From Solobacterium sp. (GTDB lineage Bacteria > Bacillota_I > Bacilli_A > Erysipelotrichales > Erysipelotrichaceae): a stretch of 6,098 nt of DNA. Below the pieces are notes generated by a model. That model saw only the letters and a list, made by a program, of their open reading frames with translations, did not search any database and was not told where the DNA came from. Position 1 is the stretch's first letter. Every line of letters begins with the position of its first letter. Positions 1 to 4,968 of this stretch are shown here, piece by piece. The stretch lies in NCBI GenBank assembly GCA_016280695.1, contig JAEEHG010000261.1, positions 1-6,098 of the forward strand. The letters are read 5' to 3'. The translations under genes and the position numbers were made by a program.

Positions 1-2093
1 ACCCCGGTGTGCCGCTGCTGGAACGGCTGAAATTCGTATCGATCTTCTCGTCCAACCTGGATGAATTCTTTTACGTCCGGGTCGGCGCCCCGGTCGGCAT
101 GCAAGAGCTCAAGGAAGACAGAATCGACAACAAGAGCGGTCTGAACACTGCCCGGCAGCTGAAGAAAATATACGCGGCAACGGCCAAGCTGTGCCGCAAG
201 CGCGATGAAATCTACAAGGATCTGAAGAAGGAAATGCGGCGTGAAGGCCTGGTGGAAGTCAGCTATGAAGAGTGCACGAAGGAAGAAAAAGAGTGGCTGA
301 AGAAGTACTTCCTGAGCACCGTGCAGCCGGTCCTCGGCGCCCAGATCATTGACGCCCACCACCCGCTTCCCCAGCTGCAGTCCGGCATTGTTTACGCCGC
401 CGCCCTGATGGATTACCGCAGCAGCACCGTTCTGGCCCTGACCCCGGTACCGGGTTTCCTGAATCCGTTTGTCCGCCTGCCTGGCAAAAAGACCGTCCGC
501 TTCATTCATATTGAAGATGTGATCAGTGCCCACATGGAATCCCTGTTCCGCGGGGCCCGGATCCTGGAGCGTTTCAAGTTCACCATCAGCCGGAACGCGG
601 CTGTCGATATCGGCAGTGAGCTGGCTGACCTGGAAGACTACCGGGTACGGATGATGCAGATGCTGAAAAAGCGGAAACATATGGACCTCGTCAAGATCGA
701 AGCATCCCGCCGGCCAAGCCTGCAGGCCCGCCGCTATTTCGAGCGCGGCCTGAAGACGGCTGACTGCACAACGGTCATCACCGACCTGCCGCTGAACCGG
801 CGCGGGTTCTTCAGCATGGACACGCTGATCGATGATCCGGCCGCAAAACAGCGGCTGCAGTACCCGCCTTATGTCCCGAAACTCAGCCCGGCCTTCCGGT
901 ATAAAAAACCGCTCTTTGCCCAGGTGCAGAAAAAGGATGTCCTGCTTTCGTATCCATACGAGTCCATGGATCCCTTCCTGCAGATGGTCAGGGAAGCCGC
1001 TTCGGATCCGGCTGTCGTTTCCATCCGCATCACAATCTACCGGCTGGCCAAACGTGCCCGTCTGGTTGACTACCTGTGCCTGGCCGCGGAAAACGGCAAG
1101 GAAGTCACTGTCCTGATTGAACTGAAAGCCCGCTTTGACGAGCAGAACAATATCGACTATTCCGAGAAACTGATGGAATCCGGCTGTAATGTCATGTACG
1201 GCTTTGAGGACTACAAAGTCCACGCGAAGATGTGCCTGATCAGCCGCCGCAGCGGCAGTGCGCTGCAGCACGCGGTCCTGATCGCCACCGGGAACTTCAA
1301 TGAAAACACCGCGAAGCAGTACACTGACCTGGCCTACATTACCGCCAACCCGGTCATCATCAATGATGCCCTGGCTTTCTTCCGGAACATGATGACCGGT
1401 GTGCTGGACGGCCGCTACCGGCGGCTGCTGGTTGCCCCGGTTTCACTGAAACAGACCGTGCTGGACCTGATCCGCCGGGAAACCGCCAAGGGCCCGAAGG
1501 GCTTCATCATGGTCAAGCTGAACGCGGTGACGGACGAAGAGATTATCTGTGCCCTCAAGGAAGCGAGCTGTGCCGGCACGGAGGTTCAGATGATCATCCG
1601 CGGCATCAGCTGTATCCTGCCGGAAGTCAAGGGCAAAACGGAAAATATCCATATCCGCTCGATTGTCGGCCGGTATCTGGAGCACAGCCGGATCTATGTC
1701 TTCGGCAGGGGCCGCAGTGAGAAAATGTATATTTCCTCCGCAGACTTCATGACCCGCAACACCGAGCGCCGGGTGGAAGTTGCCGTGCCGATTCTCGACA
1801 AGGATATCCAGGCCAGGCTGCATGATTACCTGGACCTGTGCCTGCGGGACAATGTCAAGGCCCGCCGGATGTCCTCGGACGGCCGCTACCGCCGCATCAA
1901 GGAAAACGGGGAACTGATCTCTGCCCAGGATGAGCTGATGCGCCTGACCCCGGCTTCAAAGGAAGTCATCCAGATCAGCGGCACGGTGCAGTCTGCCCAC
2001 AAGGGTGTGGTCTTTGACACCAGGTTTGAGAAGCCCAAAAAGAAATCCAAGAAGAAAAAACCCGCCGGGGGCGGGTCAGAGAAGAAGGCTTAG
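1..2093 (+). CDS. ppk1: Polyphosphate kinase 1 (PPK1), 5' end outside the window
   Basis: Reversibly transfers the gamma-phosphate of ATP to a growing polyphosphate chain. The reading frame is open from the first base, and the visible protein begins PGVPLLERLKF, which runs into the conserved IFSSNLDEFF segment. By family comparison about 35-45 N-terminal residues lie to the left, so the GTG at 9 is an internal Val codon. Numbering from that codon as residue 1, the autophosphorylated His is His405 in KVHAKM (E. coli His435). The second catalytic His is His559 in RYLEHSRIYVF (E. coli His592). RITIYR and ELKARFDEQNNID are typical PPK1 blocks, and SSADFMTRN lies in the C-terminal phospholipase-D-like domain. 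TGNFNENTAKQYTDL is conserved, but the His that usually precedes it (E. coli His454) is Leu424. The protein ends in a Lys-rich tail (KPKKKSKKKKPAGGG) beyond the usual core. The stop overlaps the convergent ppk2 stop. The family assignment is essentially certain. Confidence 0.97.
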   Translation, partial: PGVPLLERLKFVSIFSSNLDEFFYVRVGAPVGMQELKEDRIDNKSGLNTARQLKKIYAATAKLCRKRDEIYKDLKKEMRREGLVEVSYEECTKEEKEWLKKYFLSTVQPVLGAQIIDAHHPLPQLQSGIVYAAALMDYRSSTVLALTPVPGFLNPFVRLPGKKTVRFIHIEDVISAHMESLFRGARILERFKFTISRNAAVDIGSELADLEDYRVRMMQMLKKRKHMDLVKIEASRRPSLQARRYFERGLKTADCTTVITDLPLNRRGFFSMDTLIDDPAAKQRLQYPPYVPKLSPAFRYKKPLFAQVQKKDVLLSYPYESMDPFLQMVREAASDPAVVSIRITIYRLAKRARLVDYLCLAAENGKEVTVLIELKARFDEQNNIDYSEKLMESGCNVMYGFEDYKVHAKMCLISRRSGSALQHAVLIATGNFNENTAKQYTDLAYITANPVIINDALAFFRNMMTGVLDGRYRRLLVAPVSLKQTVLDLIRRETAKGPKGFIMVKLNAVTDEEIICALKEASCAGTEVQMIIRGISCILPEVKGKTENIHIRSIVGRYLEHSRIYVFGRGRSEKMYISSADFMTRNTERRVEVAVPILDKDIQARLHDYLDLCLRDNVKARRMSSDGRYRRIKENGELISAQDELMRLTPASKEVIQISGTVQSAHKGVVFDTRFEKPKKKSKKKKPAGGGSEKKA
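2055..2075 (-). terminator. Intrinsic terminator of ppk2, inside the 3' end of ppk1
   Basis: Read on the - strand, CCCGCC (2075-2070) pairs perfectly with GGCGGG (2066-2061) across a 3-nt CCC loop and is followed directly by six T (2060-2055). It begins about 15 nt beyond the ppk2 stop codon. On the + strand the same bases encode the KKPAGGG part of the PPK1 tail. The short, very GC-rich stem plus U6 is a textbook rho-independent terminator. Confidence 0.8.
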
Positions 2094-2110
2094 CCCTTCT
2101 TCTCTTTTTT
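2078..2110 (+). terminator. Intrinsic terminator of ppk1, inside the 3' end of ppk2
   Basis: An 11-bp perfect stem pairs AGAGAAGAAGG (2078-2088) with CCTTCTTCTCT (2095-2105) around a 6-nt loop that contains most of the ppk1 stop codon. It is followed by a run of six T (2105-2110), then G and five more T. The right arm and T-run are the antisense of the last Lys/Glu codons of ppk2. The stem is only moderately GC-rich, but its perfect pairing and its U-tract support termination of ppk1 transcripts. Confidence 0.8.
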
Positions 2111-3016
2111 GTTTTTCTTGTCTTTCTTGTTCTTTTTTTCTTTTTTGTCTTCCGGCGGCAGTTCGGAGAGAATCTCTTCTTTCAGTTTTGCAAAGGTCTC
2201 CAGCCGTTCCTTCGTGACTTCCGGATACTGCGGGTTCATCTCCTTCAGGGTATCCAGGATGATTTCACTGACCACATAGCGCATATACCACTTGTGATCA
2301 GCCGGCACAACAAACCACGGGGCATGTTCCGTCGCCGTTTCATTGATGCAGTCCTCAAAGGCTTCCTGATAGGCGTCCCAGTATTTCCGCTCTTCCCAGT
2401 CGGATTCGGAGAACTTCCAGTTCTTGGCCGGCTCTTCGATCCGGGACAGGAACCGTCTGGCCTGTTCATCCTTGGATACGTTCAGGAAAATCTTGACCAC
2501 CCGGACATTGTTATGCCAGAGATAGGTCTCCCAATTGCGGATATCCTCATAGCGGTGTTCGATGACCTTATCCAGGTTGATGCGCCTGGCATTGGCCTGC
2601 GAACGGTACAGTTCCCTGACCCGGCCGATCAGCACATCCTCATAATGGGAACGGTTGAAGATCGCGATTTCCCCCTTGGCCGGCACCATCTGTTCAATCC
2701 GCCAGAGGAAATCATGGGCCAGTTCTGTGGAAGACGGGGCCTTGAATGCCGCTTCGTGCACACCGTGCGGGCTCAGGCACTGCAGCACAGCCCGGATCGT
2801 GCCGTCCTTGCCGGCAGCGTCCATTGCCTGGAACAGGAAGATAACGCCCTCTTTCTTGTCGGCATAGAGCTTGCTCTGCAGTTCATCAATCAGCACGTTG
2901 TTGTCAGCCATGCGCTTTTCCGCTTCTGCCCGGTCTGTACAGAGTGTTTTATCGTTTGTGGAAGATTTGGCAATATCGAATTTCTTGCTGCCGTCGTATC
3001 TGTAATGCTTGAACAT
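2090..3016 (-). CDS. ppk2: Class III polyphosphate kinase 2 (polyphosphate:AMP/ADP phosphotransferase)
   Basis: Uses polyphosphate to phosphorylate nucleotides; class III members convert AMP to ADP and ADP to ATP. It is cytosolic, with a P-loop thymidylate-kinase-like fold and no signal peptide. From the ATG at 3016 (308 aa), the Walker A segment is FQAMDAAGKDGTI (residues 62-74). The Walker B region is IFNRSHYEDVLIGRV (119-133), and its NRSHYED form is typical of class III rather than class I. The lid region is KNWKFSESDWEERKYW (198-213), and APWFVVPADHKWY (232-244) is another family signature. The last 18 residues are six KKX triplets beyond the catalytic core. ATG 3016 is preferred over the GTG at 3025 because the AGAAGGGG ribosome site lies 8 nt before the ATG but abuts the GTG. 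It converges on ppk1 with a 4-nt overlap of stop codons. Direction and exact nucleotide preference are inferred from the family. Confidence 0.94.
   Translation of the reverse strand: MFKHYRYDGSKKFDIAKSSTNDKTLCTDRAEAEKRMADNNVLIDELQSKLYADKKEGVIFLFQAMDAAGKDGTIRAVLQCLSPHGVHEAAFKAPSSTELAHDFLWRIEQMVPAKGEIAIFNRSHYEDVLIGRVRELYRSQANARRINLDKVIEHRYEDIRNWETYLWHNNVRVVKIFLNVSKDEQARRFLSRIEEPAKNWKFSESDWEERKYWDAYQEAFEDCINETATEHAPWFVVPADHKWYMRYVVSEIILDTLKEMNPQYPEVTKERLETFAKLKEEILSELPPEDKKEKKNKKDKKNKKEKKG
2093..2146 (-). repeat. Six-copy KKX triplet repeat at the PPK2 C-terminus
   Basis: Residues 291-308 of PPK2 read KKE KKN KKD KKN KKE KKG, a perfect three-residue period of two lysines plus one polar or acidic residue (Gly in the last copy). 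That is 12 Lys in 18 residues, encoded by a degenerate 9-nt tandem repeat of AAA/AAG codons. It lies outside the catalytic core, may bind polyphosphate electrostatically, and on the + strand supplies the T-rich tract of the ppk1 terminator. Confidence 0.8.
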
Positions 3017-3024
3017 ATGCGTCA

Positions 3025-3032
3025 CCCCTTCT
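3025..3032 (-). promoter_or_regulatory. Ribosome-binding site that decides the ppk2 start
   Basis: AGAAGGGG on the - strand ends 8 nt before the ATG at 3016-3014. The in-frame GTG at 3025-3023 overlaps this purine tract and so has no usable spacing, which favours the ATG. Confidence 0.7.
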
Positions 3033-3041
3033 GCTGTTTAC

Positions 3042-3047
3042 ATTATA
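3042..3047 (-). promoter_or_regulatory. Candidate -10 element for ppk2
   Basis: A perfect TATAAT on the - strand predicts a start near 3035 and a leader of about 18 nt, just long enough to hold the ribosome-binding site. No good -35 is seen at 16-18 nt upstream. No clear terminator separates it from the preceding small gene, so ppk2 could be read both from this site and from the riboswitch-controlled promoter. Confidence 0.45.
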
Positions 3048-3087
3048 AAGCCTCCGGGCATCGGCGGACACAGATGTTTTCTGATCT

Positions 3088-3390
3088 TCATTCCCGCAGC
3101 CGGATGGTTTCACGGATCATTTTCCAATCCTCTGCCAGTTCGATCCGGGCCTGCAGGATATGCCCTGTCAGCGACTGCTGCAGGGCCCCGTACTCCTGCT
3201 CATTCATGCGGGCCAGCACCAGCAGCCGTTTCAGCCGGCATGTCCCCGCCATCTTCCGCATTTCTTCTTCTGTATGGTTCTCGTAATCTTCGGTGTACAG
3301 GTCATACTGGTGCCAGACCTGCACCAGTTCCGGGTAAGCGGCGTATTCCTCCCTTACCGGCAGTTTTTCCGTCAGTCTGATTTCGGGCAT
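3088..3390 (-). CDS. Uncharacterised 100-residue protein downstream of a SAM riboswitch
   Basis: I do not recognise this family. The 100-residue protein is soluble, rich in Glu, Arg and Leu, and probably mostly helical. It has no signal peptide, no membrane segment and a single Cys (residue 51). A tyrosine/acid-rich stretch (about residues 26-42, including WHQYDLYTEDYENHTEEE) precedes a likely long amphipathic helix around KRLLVLARMNEQEYGALQQ. The start is well supported: ATG at 3390 follows AAGGAGG (3400-3406) with 9 nt spacing. The leader carries a SAM-I-clan aptamer and a hairpin that can bury the ribosome site, so translation probably responds to S-adenosylmethionine. ppk2 starts 71 nt downstream in the same direction with no clear terminator between. 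A role linked to methionine or SAM status is inferred only from the riboswitch. It is a real gene with moderate to high confidence; its function is unknown. Confidence 0.75.
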   Translation of the reverse strand: MPEIRLTEKLPVREEYAAYPELVQVWHQYDLYTEDYENHTEEEMRKMAGTCRLKRLLVLARMNEQEYGALQQSLTGHILQARIELAEDWKMIRETIRLRE

Positions 3391-3399
3391 TCTTCTTCT

Positions 3400-3430
3400 C
3401 CTCCTTTACCTGTCCGGGCCATAAAGAAGG
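3400..3430 (-). promoter_or_regulatory. SD-sequestering hairpin (riboswitch expression platform)
   Basis: On the - strand CCTTCTTTA (3430-3422) can pair with TAAAGGAGG (3408-3400) over 9 bp with one G-U pair and a 13-nt loop. The right arm contains the whole GGAGG ribosome-binding site of the 100-residue gene. It starts about 10 nt after the aptamer. This suggests control of translation initiation, with the hairpin hiding the site when ligand is bound. The switching mechanism is inferred. Confidence 0.6.
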
Positions 3431-3440
3431 CAAAAGAAAA

Positions 3441-3526
3441 CGCGCCATCGTGCAAGCATTAGCACCTTGCGAATGCAGGTTGCTGCAGGGTCATCGAGCT
3501 TGTCTCTCGCCTGTCTCTCTATGGTG
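3441..3526 (-). ncRNA. SAM-I-clan (S-box-like) riboswitch aptamer, P4-less form
   Basis: Read on the - strand, the order of conserved elements matches the S-box family. AGAGAG follows the 5' arm of P1. P2 has two parts: CAGG pairs with CCTG, and CGAG pairs with CTCG, with the kink-turn-like ATGAC between them on the 3' side. Next come GCAACC, P3 (ACCTGC with GCAAGGT, one bulged A, AUUC loop), and GGTGCTAAT. The A and C of GCAACC and the U and G of GGUGC, which contact SAM in known SAM-I structures, are present. P1 is short (CCAT 3524-3521 with ATGG 3448-3445). Only 9 nt lie between GCTAAT and the P1 3' arm, so there is no room for the normal P4 hairpin. That recalls SAM-I/IV-type variants. 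The aptamer precedes the 100-residue gene. Confidence 0.82.
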
Positions 3527-3531
3527 ATCTG

Positions 3532-3537
3532 ATTATA
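3532..3537 (-). promoter_or_regulatory. -10 element of the riboswitch-controlled promoter
   Basis: A perfect TATAAT on the - strand predicts transcription starting near 3525, exactly where the aptamer's P1 5' arm begins. This supports both the promoter and the riboswitch boundary. The -35 region is weak: GAAAAA at 3560-3555 lies at 17 nt spacing. Confidence 0.6.
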
Positions 3538-3572
3538 CCGCGGGACCCGGTGCGTTTTTCCCGCCAGCCGCA

Positions 3573-3598
3573 GAAAAAGAGATGTTTTCACATCTCTT
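3573..3598 (-). terminator. Intrinsic terminator of the ilvE/zinc-ribbon unit
   Basis: On the - strand AAGAGATGT (3598-3590) pairs perfectly with ACATCTCTT (3585-3577) around a GAAA tetraloop. The hairpin runs into five consecutive T (3578-3574). It begins 6 nt after the stop codon of the zinc-ribbon gene and separates that unit from the riboswitch gene. Confidence 0.9.
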
Positions 3599-3604
3599 CT
3601 CAGT

Positions 3605-3823
3605 TTACTCAGTTTCCAGATCCCGCGGTTCTTCCACCTTTGACGGCAGGGTCATCGGGGTGCCGCAGCGCGGACATACCGACTTTTCCTTGTTGGCCAG
3701 ATAGCCGCATGAAGAACATGTGCACTCCGGCAGGATTCTGTAGCCGCGTACATATCTTTTATCAATGAGTATCTTATGTGTCCAGTATCCGTTTTCCATC
3801 TCTTTGTCCATTGCCTCTTCCAT
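3605..3823 (-). CDS. Small zinc-ribbon protein (72 aa)
   Basis: The central and C-terminal part holds two zinc knuckles, CSSC (Cys36 and Cys39) and CPRC (Cys50 and Cys53). They are 11 residues apart and form a probable four-Cys zinc ribbon, with an extra Cys at 34. The N-terminal segment is acidic and Met-rich, and a basic stretch (HKILIDKRYVRGYRI, about 16-30) precedes the ribbon. The start is set at ATG 3823, preceded by GGGGGAAAG with suitable spacing. A TTG nine codons upstream also opens the frame but lacks a ribosome site. It lies 38 nt after ilvE in the same direction, with a strong terminator behind it. Such ribbons bind nucleic acid or proteins; no specific role can be assigned. It could be a stand-alone regulator or a chaperone-like partner. 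Confidence 0.72.
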   Translation of the reverse strand: MEEAMDKEMENGYWTHKILIDKRYVRGYRILPECTCSSCGYLANKEKSVCPRCGTPMTLPSKVEEPRDLETE

Positions 3824-3855
3824 TATCTTTCCCCCATTACCCCTTTTCAAGAGTA

Positions 3856-3861
3856 ATTATA
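3856..3861 (-). promoter_or_regulatory. Possible -10 element before the zinc-ribbon gene
   Basis: TATAAT on the - strand immediately follows the ilvE stop codon and would start a transcript near 3849, about 26 nt before the zinc-ribbon ATG. No matching -35 is seen inside ilvE. The gene may simply be co-transcribed with ilvE, since no terminator lies between them. Confidence 0.3.
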
Positions 3862-4881
3862 TCAGATTTCCATGAGCCAGCCTTCCGGCGCAGGAAGACG
3901 GCCCAGCTGAATCCCTGTCAGTGTCTCGTACAGCCGGCGGGTCCAGGGTCCCATTTCCTCCATGCCGGAGGGGAACATGATATCCCGGCCGTGATCGTGT
4001 ATGTGTCCAACCGGGGAAATGACTGCCGCCGTCCCGCACAGACCGCATTCCGCGAATTCCGGCACTTCACTGAAGAAGACTTCCCGTTCTTCCGCCTTCA
4101 TGCCGCAGTACTGTTCTGCGACCACCATCAGTGACCGCCGGGTGATTGACGGCAGGATGCAGTCCGACTTCGGTGTGACCAGTGTTCCGTCCTCCGTGAT
4201 AAAGATGAAGTTGGCGCCGCCGGTTTCCTCCACCTTTGTCCGGGTGGCCGGATCCAGATACATATTCTCGGCAAATCCTTCTTCATGCGCCACCGTGATC
4301 GGATACAGGCTCATCGCGTAGTTCAGGCCGGCCTTGATATTGCCGGTGCCGTGCGGGGCTGCCCGGTCGTAATCGGACACCCGTATGGAGATCGGCTTGA
4401 TGCCGCCCTTGAAGTACGCGCCGACCGGTGTGCAGAACATGCGGAATTCGTATTCCTGGGCCGGCTTGACCCCGATCACACTGTTCGTACCGATCATAAA
4501 CGGTCTGATATACAGGGATGCCCCGGTGCCGTACGGCGGCACATAGTCCGCGTTGGCCTGCACCAGCATCCGTACTGCCTCCAGGAACTTTTCTTCCGGG
4601 AACACCGGCATGACCAGCCGCTCGCAGCTGGAACGCATGCGGGCCGCGTTCAGATCCGGCCGGAAGCAGACGATCCTGCCGTCAACTGTCCGGTATGCCT
4701 TGAGGCCTTCAAAGCAGGTCTGAGCATACTGGAAGACGCAGGCACACTCGCTCAGTGTAATGGTCGCGTCTGTTTCCAGGCCGCCTTCCTCCCACTGCCC
4801 GTTGCGGTACCGGCACACATATCTGTAATCGGTCTGAATGTAGCCAAAACCAAGTTCTTTCCAGTCAATTTCCTGTTTCAT
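3862..4881 (-). CDS. ilvE: Branched-chain amino acid aminotransferase
   Basis: A PLP enzyme that transfers the amino group between glutamate and the 2-oxo acids of Leu, Ile and Val. This is the last step of their synthesis and the first of their breakdown; it is cytosolic. The 339-residue length fits the longer bacterial/eukaryotic-like BCAT type (fold-type IV). YAQTCFEGLKAYR (about residues 60-72) and the FRPDLNAARMRSSCERL segment are family signatures. The PLP-binding Lys is Lys183 in GTGNIKAGLNY, and the Glu contacting the pyridine nitrogen is probably Glu219 in EETGGAN. The C-terminal CGTAAVISPV loop is also typical. The start is taken at ATG 4881 because AGGAG lies 6 nt upstream; an upstream in-frame ATG at 4908 has no such site. 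A terminator of the preceding gene lies upstream, and the zinc-ribbon gene follows after 38 nt. The assignment is firm. Confidence 0.95.
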   Translation of the reverse strand: MKQEIDWKELGFGYIQTDYRYVCRYRNGQWEEGGLETDATITLSECACVFQYAQTCFEGLKAYRTVDGRIVCFRPDLNAARMRSSCERLVMPVFPEEKFLEAVRMLVQANADYVPPYGTGASLYIRPFMIGTNSVIGVKPAQEYEFRMFCTPVGAYFKGGIKPISIRVSDYDRAAPHGTGNIKAGLNYAMSLYPITVAHEEGFAENMYLDPATRTKVEETGGANFIFITEDGTLVTPKSDCILPSITRRSLMVVAEQYCGMKAEEREVFFSEVPEFAECGLCGTAAVISPVGHIHDHGRDIMFPSGMEEMGPWTRRLYETLTGIQLGRLPAPEGWLMEI

Positions 4882-4887
4882 ATCATT

Positions 4888-4892
4888 CTCCT
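4888..4892 (-). promoter_or_regulatory. Ribosome-binding site that decides the ilvE start
   Basis: AGGAG on the - strand stands 6 nt before the ATG at 4881-4879. It lies inside the frame extending up to 4908, which shows that the nine-codon upstream extension is leader and not protein. Confidence 0.8.
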
Positions 4893-4903
4893 GATGCAGT
4901 TTC

Positions 4904-4909
4904 ATCATA
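4904..4909 (-). promoter_or_regulatory. Weak -10 candidate for ilvE
   Basis: TATGAT on the - strand lies just downstream of the preceding terminator and upstream of the ilvE ribosome site. The -35 at 17 nt spacing (TGTAAA) matches poorly. A promoter is expected in this short gap because a strong terminator precedes it, but the exact position is uncertain. No T-box or leader peptide is seen. Confidence 0.3.
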
Positions 4910-4940
4910 CATGAAGAATTTTGTTATTTACAGTATTTTT

Positions 4941-4968
4941 AAAAAGAAGAAGTATGTAACTTCTTCTT
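4941..4968 (-). terminator. Intrinsic terminator after the histidine-phosphatase gene
   Basis: On the - strand AAGAAGAAGT (4968-4959) pairs perfectly over 10 bp with ACTTCTTCTT (4953-4944) around a 5-nt TACAT loop, ending in a run of five T (4945-4941). The first two bases of the stem are the AA of the TAA stop codon, so the hairpin begins within the gene. Confidence 0.9.

Noticed and set aside
1443..1823. - strand open frame of 126 codons inside ppk1
   Set aside because: Lies wholly opposite conserved PPK1 catalytic sequence; no start signals or domain.
3017..3025. GTG start for ppk2 three codons upstream of the chosen ATG
   Set aside because: The AGAAGGGG ribosome site overlaps the GTG, leaving no spacing, whereas it is ideally spaced from the ATG.
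3041..3087. Possible terminator between the 100-residue gene and ppk2
   Set aside because: Only 3-4 bp stems (for example CAGA with TCTG, GCC with GGC) could be found, with no proper U-tract.
2294..3286. Long + strand open frame (330 codons) opposite ppk2 and the 100-residue gene
   Set aside because: It is antisense to two well-supported genes, has no recognisable domain and no ribosome site; it arises from the codon bias of the - strand genes.
3538..3560. GC-rich inverted repeat followed by five T on the + strand, resembling a terminator
   Set aside because: The loop would be only about 2 nt with a bulge, and no + strand gene ends nearby; probably chance around the promoter.
3406..3591. 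- strand 61-codon frame covering the riboswitch leader
   Set aside because: It starts upstream of the predicted transcription start, has no ribosome site, and its bases are explained by the promoter, aptamer and SD hairpin.
4285..4914. + strand open frame of 209 codons opposite ilvE
   Set aside because: Antisense shadow of a clear aminotransferase; no protein family features.
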